Origin: Panaeolus papilionaceus
Lineage: Eukaryota > Basidiomycota > Agaricomycetes > Agaricales
DNA: 64,000 nucleotides
Direction: 5' to 3'
Assembly: GCA_015501605.1 (NCBI GenBank)
Contig: JADNRZ010000004.1
Span: 744,001 to 808,000, forward strand
Shown here: in pieces, positions 12,056 to 24,777 of the stretch
Position numbering within the stretch: position 1 is the first letter of the stretch
Layout: each line of letters starts with the position of its first letter
The notes under the pieces: model-generated
The model's input: the letters and a program-made list of their open reading frames with translations, nothing else
The model's database searches: none
Told to the model about the DNA's origin: nothing
Made by a program: the position numbers and the translations under genes

Positions 12056-13436
12056 TCAGTGTCGACGTCCTCTTGGTCCAGGGCTTCTTGAGCGCTCTCG
12101 ATCTCTACCAGATTCCCTACGTCTTTCACCACTATTGACGTCCATCAGAATGAGGAAAACATGAGGTTAATGGAATATACTCACTCATACCGTGAAGACG
12201 AACGGTCATACCCACGATCTCGATCGCTTCGTTCCCGGTATTCCTCACCACCACGAGACGACCGATAATCACCTCCAGTCCTTGAAGAACTTGTACCCGA
12301 CGGGGGTCCACCTCCAGGTCCCCCGGGTCCCATCATACTTCCGGTTTGTTTCCGTTTTTCTCGTTCTTCCTTGAACTTTTGTAGCATGTTTCGAAGTTCA
12401 TGGTAACCAAGATGCATCTATTCGTCCAAATGCACGTTAAAAATCAGCTCTCTTAAAATCATACAAACGTTGGGAAACGAATTCCCTGTCATTGTTACTT
12501 ACTTTACCACCAAAGTGATCTGCAAGTCGACGGTCAGAGTCCAGGACGGACAAGTAGGCACCACACACATCGCAGACGCGAAGCTTTTGATGCCCTGAGG
12601 CTCCCGATGTATCTGTTAGTTGTTGAAGCTCACGCTACAGGCCAATCAATCAGCAAATGAACATCTCTGACACTCGAGTCATAACTACACACCTCTTTGT
12701 CAGCCTTTTCGCTCTTTAAAGCCTCAATTGCAGCCATTTCTCGCATTGACTCCTCGACTTTGCCTTGCTCTCCTAACTTGACGCGTCAGCGTTCCATAGT
12801 CTTGTTAAATGGGCCTCATAACTGACCTAGAGCTTCGATCTTTTCAGTTCCTCCTTGAATGGCCAATTCAATTTCAGCAATTTCGCGCATCTAAAATAAA
12901 CAACCATGAGTACGATGACCAAGCGGAACTGCGATTCGACTCGACTCACTAGATTGGTAGTTTTGGCATTCTCTTCAGGTGTTTTTTCCAACCTTCTGTG
13001 TGCCGCACGAATTCGTCTGTCACATTCATCAACGAAAGCGAATATGTTGGCTTCATATTCCATCTGGAATCGATGGAATATAGGATCATTTGGGTTTTGT
13101 TCTCGTGCTGCCTGGAATTCCGTTTTCAAACGCTCGGTGTGTGACTTTGGGCAAGCACCGAGATCCATTTTCTACACAACAAGGTCATATCAGCGTTTCT
13201 GCAGTATAACCGAATATATGCGTACAGTGTTGGTAAAAAGAGCGTGCGGACACGTTCCACAGAGGAAGTTCCTGCACACTTTCTCGTCTTGCCATGTCAA
13301 GTTCGCGTTAGCGACACCCATAGCCTCTGGACCCATCATTTGCTGTCCTTTGATATAAGTAACCTTTACAATGACATTAAGATTCCTGAACGCGAACCTC
13401 CAAAAGCTTCCTCTGCATTTCAGCTAGACGACCCAT
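12056..13436 (-). CDS. LUC7: LUC7-like U1 snRNP splicing protein
   Basis: Luc7 is a U1 snRNP component that helps select 5' splice sites. ATG 13436 gives MGRLAEMQRKLLE. The first zinc finger, CCCH type, reads CRNFLCGTCPHALF then MDLGACPKSH. A coiled-coil middle (EFQAAREQNPNDPIFHRFQ, RRIRAAHRRLEKTPEENAK) leads to the second, C2H2-type finger (CDVCGAYLSVLDSDRRLADH, then KMHLGYHELR). The tail is Gly-rich then Arg/Ser/Asp-rich. An intron at 12190-12132 (GTATGA to TAG) joins SSR to GERRRESGRDRERSRSPGP and the stop at 12056. Without that splice the frame ends at once (SRYE, TGA). I prefer the spliced form because it gives an RS-type tail. There are several other short introns. Confidence 0.9.
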
Positions 13437-14837
13437 TGTGTAAATTTGATAATGAGAAGCGATGAACTAGAAGACTGTAAATTGCAAATGAATGCAAGTG
13501 TCACCAGACAGGTTGTAACTTTGTTGCTTGTCCGTGTTTTCCAATTCCGTCGACTCACTGGATGGACCCCGAACACTGCAGGCCAACTGCCAATGGATCG
13601 TCACATAGCCCAAGTTCACTCTGGATTCTGATGTGCTTCATTGCAAGTTTACTTTACATGACAACTTAGGGTCTTCATGTCAATTATGAGAGCTTTAGGA
13701 CCTAATATACGGTACAGAGAACACACCCACCCCAGTTATCATGGTTGTCCCGCCCAACTCGCCTCTCACTCATCGGGAGGTACAAAAAGTCTAACTAGAT
13801 GACTCTGCCTTCGCACTAGCTTAGCTGGCAAGTTATAAATCATTCAAGAACAGGATGCCCATGGTGATCGGTGAGGAGAACGGTAGATTGGCCGGAATCC
13901 GATATTCCTAGTATAAGTAGTATGGGCATCCAAAATGCCTATACCAGACACTCGTGTAGATGCAGGAACAAGGAACAGGCAAATAATTAACAGCGGTACA
14001 CTCATTTAAGCCTAGAACTGTGTACAGGCAGCTCGCTTCATTGAGGTTTGTGAAGTTGGTAATGACAGCGACGCCGATGATTCTCCTCGAGGTTTTGAGG
14101 TAAAAGTTGCGGCAATCGGTGCAAACGAGTTGATACCGACTCACCATTAGTATCATCTCATGTCGATATAGGAGGGCAGAGCCAGCATTCCGCGAAGCGT
14201 AGAAAAAACAGGCCCTTTATTGTCCTCTTCACGCGAGTGATGATAGAATTGGCAAGCAAGCAAGAAAACCCAGTTAGTGAAGTTCGAGTCCCTTTCAACA
14301 AGTGTTGGTGTTATGAATGGACGTTAGGTAATTAGAGACGTCGCAATGTAGACCCCTGCAAGGGACCAGGAAGACCAGTGAGAGACTCGTGAGTGTTACG
14401 AGGTTATACAAGATCCCGGTCGATGCCGTTCCGGAAGAAGTGCTACATAGTAGATTCGCCGACAGGATGTATTTTGTGAAATGTTGTCAGGTTTCAAACT
14501 ATGGAAATAGTGGACTGTATAAAGGAGAAATAGGTGGAGTAGGAGAATGCGGAAAATGTATGAAGGACTCTTTGTAAGAGCGCCTATAGAAATTTATCCA
14601 GGAAATTACGAGCAGAATGCAGGCTCTGGTCTCCAAATAAAAGCATCTCTGAGTCAGTATAAAAAGACATGAAATTTCGTGTTAGAGTTGAGTTTATGTG
14701 TCCAGATGTTCAACTATTGCGGGTGATAAATTTAAAAGTCGGCGGCATCGTTACCAAATTCGGACAACAAAATCACGTTCGCTATTTTTGCCGCTTTCCT
14801 TCTGCTTAATCCTCTCCTCAGCGTTCCTTGGGCCATT
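13437..14837. other. Gene-poor stretch
   Basis: These 1.4 kb lie between the divergently transcribed LUC7 and BCS1-like genes. Short open frames in it look random and I recognise no RNA gene or repeat. It should contain both promoters. Confidence 0.35.
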
Positions 14838-16536
14838 ATGCCTCTTGAGCCTTCTCCGAATGGTTTACAAAGTATCGTGAATGCTATACCTGAAGCAGTC
14901 GCCTCACCATTAATTCCAAATGCCCCTGTGACATCCACAACGGAAATACCTCAACCGTCTATCTTTCGCAGGTTTGTTGATGACAAGTGCGTATTCCTGA
15001 AGAACAAGTCCATTTTGTCATCTCAACATTCATAAAGTGTAGTCCATACTTTCAGGCTGGTTTTGGTCTAATGGTTAGAATACCCCAATTTAACTTCCAT
15101 GTGTTACTCATGAACCTGAAAGGCACTTGGGATTGGACTGACAGCCCTACGACAAGGAGCCGTTCTGGGTACCTCCGCTCTCCGCAGGAGGATGCTTGTG
15201 ACACTGGAAATTAACAACAAGGACAAATCATATGAATGGTTTCTTGCGTGGATGGCAAATCAGACAGCTCTGCATGCTCGTAAACCTAATAGGTTTACGC
15301 CCTGGGCAAGGAGTCACCAACTCAGTGTCGAAACAACAGTTGAACAGCGTAAAAATGGAAGCTCCTCTGCAGCCTTTAGGCTTGTGGCAGGACCTGGTGT
15401 GCATTACGTCCAATATGACGGTGCATGGATGCAGGTTCGTACGGGCACCCTTTTCCTCGTTTCAGCATGTTCTAATCCAGAAACCAACAGGTCAAACGAG
15501 AGCGGGAGACGCGATCTATGCAAATAATGTCTGGGACACCCTGGGAGACAGTGACGTTAACTACACTTTCAAAAGACAGGAAGTTGTTCCCCAAGCTACT
15601 TGCCGAAGCCCGAGACCTCGCTATGAGTGGTCAAGAGGGTAAACTTGTGATACACACTGCTTGGGGTATTGAATGGCGCCCATTTGGTCAGCCTCGGCAG
15701 AAACGCCCGTTGCATAGCGTTGTTCTGGGCCCAGGTGTTGCTGAAAGTATCACCAACGACGTCCAATCATTTCTGAACCGAAAGCAATGGTACGCTGACA
15801 GAGGTAAGGAAAACTTTACTGATTGAAATCCTATGCTTATTGGTCCTTCAGGGATACCTTATCGGCGAGGCTACCTGTTACATGGTCCACCAGGGTCCGG
15901 GAAGACATCATTCATACAAGCCCTTGCAGGACATTTGTCCTACGACATCTGTGTTCTGAATCTATCAGAACGAGGATTGGCTGATGACAAACTTTTCCAC
16001 TTATTGTCAAATGCCCCAGAACGAAGCTTCGTGTTGATTGAAGATATCGATGCAGCTTTCAACAAACGCGTACAAACCAGTGAAGATGGGTGAGATCTGC
16101 CACACTACCTTCCTCGAATTAGCCTCTGAAACCTTTTAGCTACCAATCATCCGTAACATTTTCGGGCTTCTTGAATGCCCTTGATGGAGTGGCGTCAGGG
16201 GAAGAGCGCATCATCTTCATGACTACAAATCACCCAGAAAAACTTGATCCTGCTCTTATTCGACCAGGACGTGTTGATCTCATGGAAAAGATAGATGACG
16301 CAACTCCTGAACAAGCGCGAAGTCTTTTTGACAGGTTCTACGGTGGATTGGATGAATCGTTGTCAACTTTGGAGGAATTGGAGGCGCAGTCCAAGAAGCT
16401 GGGACATCTAGTCGAAGAGGGGTTGAAGCAGGGGCGACGGATAAGCATGGCAGCCTTGCAAGGTCTATTTATACGTAATGAATCTCATGAGGCCCTTGAA
16501 AAGTGCCATGAGCTTTTCATTCATAGACGGACATGA
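14838..16536 (+). CDS. BCS1-type mitochondrial AAA ATPase
   Basis: Bcs1 proteins are inner-membrane AAA ATPases. Yeast Bcs1 inserts the Rieske protein into complex III. ATG 14838 gives [20 protein letters not shown]. After a hydrophobic stretch near 15050-15170, the Bcs1 N-terminal domain begins with [20 protein letters not shown], continues [20 protein letters not shown], and ends before [20 protein letters not shown]. The Walker A (GPPGSGKT) is near 15888-15910 and the Walker B ([10 protein letters not shown]) near 16033-16060. [21 protein letters not shown] is the sensor/arginine-finger region. The stop is at 16536. About five short introns are needed. Agaricomycetes often carry several Bcs1 paralogues, so this may not be the complex III assembly factor itself. 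Confidence 0.85.
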
Positions 16537-16601
16537 ATTTTTGGAAGATGTGTCCCTAGGTAGGGCGAGCAGCTTTATTACAGTTGTATATACAATGGCT
16601 A

Positions 16602-17732
16602 TCAGAATACAGCTTTCCGCTTGCGACCGGTGTACTTTGAATCGTTAGGAACTCCCTCCTTTCCGCGTTTGCGATAGAGCTGAATTGAATTAGCCAGTGG
16701 GCTGTGAAGCGGGCAGCAATATACTCACCTCCTTCTTTTTCAAGATCCAGTCCTTATCTTTGAGGTTCTTTCGTTTCCCACTCTTCGATCTGGATTTCTC
16801 TCGCTCTCTTCTGCGCTCGAACTGAGCACGGGCCTCCTCTTCTTCACCCTCTCCCTGCAGACCCTGAGGAACTTGCTGAACACCACCGCCTCCCACAAAC
16901 AAACAGAGGAAAACTTTCTTCGCCTTTTTAGAGTTTGGGTAATCCACCACAATACCACCACCAAATCCAGCTTTTTGTGCAATAGAAGTAATCAATTGCA
17001 CTTGATCGTCGGATGAAGGATAAAATTGTAGAACCACACGCGATGGGTTGCGCATGGCGGAGTGTAAAGTGGTGAAAAATCTGTTGAGTCGGTGGGGTGG
17101 GGAGGATGTAGGATGTGATGTTTCAGCGTTTAACAGCCATTGTAATACAGATATGCTATGAGAACAAAAAATGGTTTAGTCCAAGATTACGGTGAGTTTA
17201 AAGTATTAATACGCTAACCTGATGGCCCCATCAAAAGATCCTGGACGAAAGCCGAAACCCTGACCAATGTCCTGCAAAAAAAGATCACCCTCAACTTCAC
17301 GCTCAAGGGCAACCTCTTTTCATAGATTCAGGGCATACTGTAAGAGTATTATGTCGAGTGAGGACATACCTAGCATGCTGGGGGCGATATCAACGCCTGC
17401 CCAAATATAGCCTTCCTCGTCCAAAATTTCGCCAGAAAGACCAGAGCCACAACCTATATCGATTAGATACGCGGGCTGATCTGGAGGAAGAGCGAGGAGC
17501 TCTAGGGCACGGTATGTCATATCAGCCTGAATTTGCTGATTTCGAGTGCTGTCGGTCAATTCTCAATCATTTGCATAAGAGCAGTAACTGTTACAGTCAC
17601 TAACTTTTGGGTATATTTTTTGGCTTCAATATCGCCATAATACTAGATCCAAAGAGTGAGTTACGAATTGAATTATATGATAGAATTACAACCTACAATC
17701 TCAGGGGGAGCTACTAACTCGGGTCTTGACAT
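16602..17732 (-). CDS. BUD23: 18S rRNA (guanine-N7)-methyltransferase BUD23
   Basis: Bud23 methylates a guanine in 18S rRNA during 40S ribosome biogenesis, acting with Trm112. ATG 17732 gives [12 protein letters not shown]. The first spliced exons give [19 protein letters not shown]. The SAM-binding motif I is [15 protein letters not shown], followed by GVDIAPSML. The second half includes [33 protein letters not shown] and [20 protein letters not shown]. The C-terminal tail is rich in Lys/Arg ([19 protein letters not shown]). A last short exon adds [20 protein letters not shown] and the stop at 16602. That basic tail is characteristic of the Bud23 C-terminal domain. Its 3' end converges with the BCS1-like gene 65 bp away. 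Confidence 0.92.
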
Positions 17733-17984
17733 TTGAAAGTAGTAGATGACAGTGGCAGGAAAGAAAAGTGATGATCTATTTTTGGGTTTACTCTCCATGA
17801 TCGACTCGGACTCGGTCAGTGCTCTCGAGCTGCTCAACGGCTACAGATAATATCAGCCTGGTTTCTAAGATTAATCACAATTTAAATCGAGCAGTTTCAC
17901 GAAGAATTCATTGTTACATTTTGTTAGATTATATGGGTGTAACTTGGGTGTATTGACGATATGAACAATGGCGACGAGAAATTC

Positions 17985-18769
<785 letters not shown>

Positions 18770-19123
18770 CGTCACAATGGCAAAAATGTGTGATGTGGAT
18801 GAATGTGGGCAAGTGCGAATAGAAGATCAATTGAGTGCCAATAATAATGCGTGATGTCACAGTCAAGACTCAAAAGAGGAGTGGTCAATGAGCGCAATGT
18901 GTTTCAAAGTTTTATGAGGTCCCAGTAACCGTGTTAAGTCGGTATTTCCTTTTCTTTTCCTGACCAGTGCCATACGGCTTTCTTTTTACAAACAAACCTG
19001 ATCTTTCAGAGAGTGTTGCAAGGGAGGAGCAATTGGTGTACTTGCGAAGGAGTTGGAATTATGTCTACAGAGGTGGAATAAAAATCAAGTACGACGAAGG
19101 TGGTTTGACGAGGTGAGCTGGAA

Positions 19124-19693
19124 TTATGAGTGACGATCCAATCTGTTGAGTTTCTTGGCCGTCTTTGCATTGTTTTGCGTGTTTTGCCCTCTGACAGGAA
19201 GGTGCATAGCGTGCCGTCTACCCACATAACTTCCAATCATACGTTGATGAGCAATATTCTCCCGCACTTCCCGTCTTAACTCAGACTCGATTTTAAGATT
19301 CTTCAAAGGGTCTGTGTTCTTGACTGTCTTGCCCTTTTGTGACTCGAGGAATTTAGCTTGGAGTTCCTGGGTCGGAATGGTCGGGGATGCTGGGACATGG
19401 TTGAGGGTGGCCAAGGGGTATTTTGGGAGCGGAGGGGCAGTCCCAGGAGAGGAAAGGAAGGAAGCCAATGATGTGACTTGAAAAGGGGACAAGTCTTTTA
19501 CTTTACATCTGTCATGGATTTGCAGACGCGCACAAAGCCTATGAGCAGTATGATGTCCAACACCATAAATATTGGTGAATGCGAACTGAGCAGTAAATTG
19601 GAGTTTTATAAGTTTAAACGCGAATGATTAATGATATTTACTTACCCTTGCTAGCTGGTTATCAGGGAGGTTAATCCCAAGAATGTGCACCAT
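19124..19693 (-). CDS. SWS2: Mitochondrial small-subunit ribosomal protein uS13m (SWS2-like)
   Basis: This is a member of the bacterial-type S13 family, which binds the head of the small ribosomal subunit near the P site. ATG 19693 gives [16 protein letters not shown]. An intron (GTAAGT to CAG, about 19644-19588) then joins [20 protein letters not shown], whose GVG(H) element is typical of S13. The C-terminal exon ends [20 protein letters not shown] and [10 protein letters not shown], with a stop at 19124. The PVRGQ-T block is the conserved S13 RNA-binding signature. The insert between the two conserved parts ([19 protein letters not shown]) is an expansion relative to bacterial S13. Mitochondrial location is inferred from family membership. 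It is divergent from XAP5 across 182 bp. Confidence 0.88.
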
Positions 19694-19875
19694 TGCCGAA
19701 GAATAGAACTTGACTGAACGCGACTGAGAAACTTTGACCTGACCATCAGCGTGACAAAATTCATTGTCCGACTAATTTCGATTTGGTGCTTTTGGCGAAA
19801 CATCATCAACTACCCCTCTTACCTACCCGTGAATAATTCGAACGACAACTTCCACCATATACCCAACCTGTAAAC

Positions 19876-21147
19876 ATGTCCAACAGCAAACCAGAAGGCC
19901 GCCGCGAAGATGAACTTGTTAAACAGAGGAACAAAATGCGCGAAGAATTTGAGCGCCAGAAGCAAAATCTCATTAATGAAACTGAGAAAGCTCGACCTTC
20001 TGCACACCGTTTTGTTGGCCAGAATGACTCCGTGGAGGACTCACTCAAGAATAGCACTGTTGGCCTGGTTCGTCTCGAGGACTTTCAGCAGAGGAGAAAA
20101 GAACTCGAAGAGGCTAGAGCTCGAGAAGCTGCGCGATCAAGTGAATTAAAGTATGTTTTCTTACCTTATAACCCTCTTCTTTTCTTATCTTTATAAGGGA
20201 ATATCGCTGACAGATTGTGGAGAATTTGTTTAGAGATGAGGCAAAGAAATCCAAGAAACGCAAGAAGCAAAACAAGGCGACGCTCTCATTTGCCATGGAC
20301 GACGAGGATGGTGACGCAGATGGCTCTGGCGACTTGAACGGGGATTCTACCCCAACCAGAGAGGGTAGCGAACCCCCAGTGAAAAAAAGTAAACTCAAGA
20401 AAAACCCCAACGTCGACACATCCTTCCTGCCAGACAGGGAACGCGAAGAAGCGGAACGCAAGGAACGAGAACGCCTTCGTCTTGAATGGTTGACCAAACA
20501 GGAAGAAATCAAAGCCGAGGACGTTGAAATTGTCTATTCCTACTGGGATGGAAGTGGACACCGTAAGAGTGTGACTGTAGGTTTATTGTTCCTTCACCTT
20601 GCAGCGACCCTAACGAGGCGTCATTGTAACAGTGCAAGAAAGGTGATACAATCGCAACTTTCCTAGAAAAATGTCGGCAGCAGTTCCCGGAATTACGAGG
20701 TGTCAGCGTCGACAACCTCATGTACGTCAAGGTGAGGCAATCAACATTGTGCACCCTTTCTTTATACTGAATTTACTGCAGGAAGATTTGGTCATTCCAC
20801 ATGTATGTCCACAGCCATGCACCTTGTGAAGGAATTCTCACATAGGAGTATCAGCATTACACATTTTATGATTTTATCATCAACAAAGCGCGAGGAAAAT
20901 CAGGTCCACTCTTTAATTTCGATGTCCACGACGATGTTCGCCTTTTAGCAGATGCCACAAAAGAGAAGGACGAGTCTCATGCGGGAAAGGTGGTGGAACG
21001 AAGCTACTACCAGCGGAATAAACACATCTTCCCAGCATCAAGATGGGAGGTAAGACACCCGAATTTCGTTTACCGTGCTGGAATGACAACCCAATGTTGC
21101 AGATTTTTGACCCAGAGAAGAATTATGGTAAATATACCATTGCATAG
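19876..21147 (+). CDS. XAP5/FAM50 family nuclear protein
   Basis: XAP5/FAM50 proteins are conserved nuclear proteins linked to splicing and chromatin. ATG 19876 opens [40 protein letters not shown] then [18 protein letters not shown] is the usual XAP5 N-terminal region. After an intron (about 20152-20232), lysine-rich [20 protein letters not shown] follows with an acidic stretch. The conserved C-terminal domain contains [85 protein letters not shown] and [20 protein letters not shown], ending KYTIA at 21147. At least six exons are needed. All hallmark blocks are present and in order, so the gene looks intact. Confidence 0.92.
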
Positions 21148-21337
21148 TAGACGACTCGTCTCTCCTACTGCATACAGACATATATATACACGAATTCATG
21201 TGCAACCGCCTGTACTTACTTGCACATAGGCGTTTATGAGTTGCTAAATCGTGCCACCCTTGATTGCATTTTATTGTAGTTATCTATCTCTTGATCACGA
21301 TCCAGCCAAAATATAGTAAAAATCCTGCTTCAAAAAT

Positions 21338-21427
21338 GGGGGCACCGCGGATCGAACGCGGGACCTTTAGAACACTTGGTATTACCAATGCTTCAGTCTA
21401 CTGCTCTCCCAACTGAGCTATGCCCCC
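21338..21427 (-). tRNA. tRNA-Phe (GAA), with an 18-nt intron
   Basis: Read on the minus strand, the 7-bp acceptor stem is GGGGGCA paired with TGCCCCC. The D arm is GCTC-AGTTGGGA-GAGC. The anticodon loop is CTGAAG plus T with anticodon GAA, and the T arm is CCGCG-TTCGATC-CGCGG. An 18-nt insert starting CATTGG sits after position 37, the usual place for a eukaryotic tRNA intron. Removing it leaves 72 nt. The 27-43 pair of the anticodon stem is a G/A mismatch, while the other four pairs are normal. No CCA is encoded, as expected. Confidence 0.93.
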
Positions 21428-21556
21428 ATGACGATGACGTTTGCCTTTTGATCTCAATGAGAAAGACTTCCGAACAATCTAGCTGCTCGCATGCTGTCCT
21501 GATATGGATTGTGTCCTCCTTCCTCTATTTCTCGCTCCTTGCGCATTACCTCCATC

Positions 21557-22512
21557 ATGTCAGGCGCCGGTGCCCGCGAAAATGTTTTCGCAACGCGTAT
21601 GGCCTTGACGAATACCAAACTTAGACTGAAGGGAGCACAAACTGGACATTCGCTTTTGGCCAAGAAGAGGGATGCTCTGACGACTCGGTTCCGTGCAATC
21701 TTGAGGAAGGTGGACGAGGTATGCTTTCCCGCATTGTCTTCTTATAACCGGGAATCCTCATTATAAAAACAATAGGCGAAGAGAAAAATGGGGAGGGTGA
21801 TGCAACTTGCTTCATTCTCAATGGCCGAGGTGACCTACGCAACTGGTGACATTGCGTATCTTGTCCAAGAGCAGGCCAAACTTGCTACATTCCGGGTGAA
21901 AGCAAAGCAAGAGAATGTATCTGGAGTGGTACTACCTGCCTTTGAGGTGGATCGAGTTGCAGGATCAGGTACTTATTTTATAGATCGTTGATATTTCGAT
22001 TGCGGCTGCGGTGCTTATGCTCCTTAGATTTTAACCTCACGGGTTTGGGTCGGGGTGGCCAGCAAATCATCAAGGCAAAAGAGGTTTACGCGAAGGCGCT
22101 GGAAACCCTCGTCGAACTGGCATCGTTACAGACAGCATTCACAATTTTGGATGAAGTCATTCGTGCAACGAATCGGCGAGTTAATGCAATTGAACATGTT
22201 GTCATGCCTCGGCTTGATAATACGATCAAGTACATTATGAGTGAATTGGACGAAATGGATCGCGAAGAATTCTTTAGGTATGGTCATTTTTATAGGCTTT
22301 TCGCATCTTTTATACCAACAGTCGTCCACGTCTTACTTTACAGACTGAAAAAGGTCCAGGGGAAGAAGAAGCGCGACACAGCAGCAAGGGACGCAGCAGC
22401 AGCAGCAGCAACACAATCACCAGAGAATGCTGAAAGCGAACCCAGCATACTGGACGACGGAGAACCGACTGCTAATTTGCTGAGCAGCAAAGACGAGGAC
22501 ATTATCTTCTAG
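21557..22512 (+). CDS. VMA8: V-type proton ATPase subunit D
   Basis: Subunit D forms the central rotor shaft of the V1 sector of the vacuolar proton pump. ATG 21557 begins [20 protein letters not shown], then [20 protein letters not shown], the standard N-terminal helix. An intron at about 21721-21776 joins VDE to [19 protein letters not shown] splices to [20 protein letters not shown], then [20 protein letters not shown] and [20 protein letters not shown]. The last intron (about 22278-22343) leads to [20 protein letters not shown]. An alanine-rich then acidic tail ends in DEDIIF. The length of about 250 residues is usual for the family. The upstream ATG at 21509 is probably 5' UTR. Confidence 0.95.
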
Positions 22513-22713
22513 TAGTAATACATAGCATGTGTGTCGGTTTCTTCTATATCATAGCATAAGAATCTCGTTTTATCCCTCATTCTTGACATGAAACCTTCTC
22601 AATAATACGACATCATAATAATGGGCATGTGGCATATCCGGCGTATGCAAAGTACATGGATCAATTTTTGAAAGGAGAAGTGAAAATACGCATATACCAA
22701 GGGACCCAACAAA

Positions 22714-23438
22714 TTACTGCAAAGAGAGATGAGACAAGTCTCCAGAAGCAGGGGAAAACAACAGACCTCGACCATCTCTACATCACCAGACTGGGCAGTC
22801 TTGTTGCGGTTTTTCCTCTCGAGGATTGCTCGCCTGGATAATTGATAAGAGACCGAAATATTGATTTGAAAGTTCAACCTGCGCACCTGTCAGTATCGAG
22901 CTTGATGGTGGTGATAACGACATTGCTGGGGTGGATGCCAATGGATGCGGTAGCACCGTTCGACTTGTCTCTTTGCACACGGTCAACGTGGATAACCCAC
23001 TTCTTGCGGTAGACCTGGGTGACTTTGCCCTCACGACCCTTGTATTTTCCCCTCACGATGCGGACCTCGTCGTCTTTGCGAATAGGTAGGGAGCGTGCCT
23101 ATGACAAAATGTCAAATCTTCTCCTACTTCCAAGGTGACCCAGTAGAACATACGTTGTGCTTACCACGGAGCTCCTTGGAGAGAGCAGAGGACATGATCT
23201 TGCGGCGGATAGAGGAGGGGGCCGAGAAGTGGGCCTTACGCGACTTGCGCCGCGAGGACGAGACATCTAGAGAGAATAGGATATGAGCACACCGTTCCGT
23301 AAAACTTCATCTCGTCATCCACAAGACCATCCTGCCATCCAGCCCAAATCTCCACCCAAATCCATTCAAATCTCCTGATACAACGAGGACGAGCAGCAGG
23401 ATCCACGCAGAATGATACGCACCAGCGTTGAACTTCAT
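22714..23438 (-). CDS. RPL26: 60S ribosomal protein L26 (uL24)
   Basis: L26 lies near the polypeptide exit tunnel of the large ribosomal subunit. ATG 23438 gives MKFNA, spliced to [20 protein letters not shown] and [20 protein letters not shown]. An intron interrupts this part near 23100-23160. [20 protein letters not shown] is the KOW motif, followed by [20 protein letters not shown] and [18 protein letters not shown] third intron lies near 22890-22830, then [20 protein letters not shown] and VE. The frame would run on for about 59 unrelated residues. A GTCTGT donor at 22776 and a TTTGCAG acceptor at 22717 would instead put TAA (22716-22714) right after Glu, which I prefer. It is divergent from FRG1 across 199 bp. 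Confidence 0.92.
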
Positions 23439-23637
23439 TTTGTCGGAGGGTGTCTTGAGGTCGGCGGGGGCGATGGGCGAGGTCGTTAGTTGGATGACGA
23501 TTGGATGTTTCCTTCCCACGCTGCTAGGTGTGACAAGTGTTTTAGCATGACGAAGCAGTCACGATATTGATTGGAGAAGTTCCTTATTCAACTCATCTAC
23601 CCCGCCAAACATTATTATTTCCATTCAACTGGCCGTT

Positions 23638-24645
23638 ATGACTGATCAAGTTCGTTCTTCTAAACTCAAGTTCAAGGGAGAAAAGGTCAAAAAAAAGAGG
23701 AAAAGGACTCAAGACGGTGACGATGAACCTCGCGCAGGCAGCTCCGGCAAACGCAGACTAGACGACAAGGATCCAGAAACCTGGGTGTTGCCAGAGACTG
23801 TGAATGAGCTCCGTGGACCAACGTTTATGATTCATCCTTCCGACCCTTCACCTGTCTCTGTCAACTTTATTGCAACTACCAACCGAATAGCTATTCAGGC
23901 CCTTAAGTTTGAAGATGATTCGGAACCACCTCCTCTACTAGAACGTACTCCAACGGATGTCGCGCAAGTGTGGGTTATAACACGCGTTGCGGGTGCCGAG
24001 ACGATCAACCTCCGTACTGGAACAGGGGAAGGGAAATTCCTTTCTTGTGACAAACATGGAGTGGTCACTGCTGATCGTGATGCTCGAGGACCCCAAGAAG
24101 AATGGACACCCGTGGTCCTACCGGATGGAATGGTCGCCTTCCAAAATATATATGAAAAATATCTCAGTATCGACGAAGTAGCTGGGGGCTCATTACAACT
24201 CAGGGGGGATAGTGAGGAAGTTGGTTTTGCGGAGCGCTTCTGGATTAAGATTCAATACAAATACAAAAAAGAGGCCAATGAAGAGGAAAAGAAACGAAAG
24301 GACGGTATCACAGCACCAACGAAGATAGATGAAACAGCGACAAAGTGTGTCTTCCATTATAATTTTGATGTGTTTACGTCTACTAACATTTCTCAAGTCA
24401 TCTTTATCAGGCATGGGGTGCTGGTCGCTCTGTGGTGTCTGCTGAAGATAAGAAGGCGGTATGTAGATCTTGGTCGCATTTTTTATCTGTTACTGACAAC
24501 TCTTAAAAGCTCAAACGCGCACGGAAGGAAGGAAAACTTGCTGAGGCCCTTTTGGACCGCCGATCCAAGTTGAAAAGGTATGTGCATATACTTCATTTAA
24601 ACTTTGATTCGATAATAATTTCAAACCAGTGATAGATTTTGTTGA
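23638..24645 (+). CDS. FRG1: FRG1-like protein
   Basis: FRG1 is a nuclear and nucleolar protein with a fascin-like beta-trefoil fold, associated with RNA processing and actin. ATG 23638 gives MTDQVRSSKLKFKGEKVKKK, a lysine-rich nuclear-localisation-like start. LDDKDPETWVLPETVNELRG and GPTFMIHPSDPSPVSV follow. The trefoil region includes KFLSCDKHGVVTADRDARGP and AFQNIYEKYLSIDE, then ERFWIKIQYKYKKEA. Two introns near 24344-24412 and 24459-24509 lead to WGAGRSVVSAEDKKALKRAR and GKLAEALLDRRSKLK. A final intron (24580-24629) joins SDRFC and the stop at 24645, matching the usual FRG1 ending (KLKADRYC). That match supports the terminal splice strongly. Confidence 0.9.
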
Positions 24646-24777
24646 ATTATGGCAGCTTGTATTATGTACTTTGGGCATTTTCGATTCCAGAATATAATTT
24701 CCATCATCAATTTCCTTTGCCACGAGTATGGTTCGTTGTCTGCGGAGAAATCCGCTGCTGCAGGTTAATTTCCAACC

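Noticed and set aside
21338..21427. tRNA pseudogene, because of the extended anticodon arm
   Set aside because: The extra 18 nt fit a standard intron after position 37 and the rest folds normally with anticodon GAA, despite one mismatched pair.
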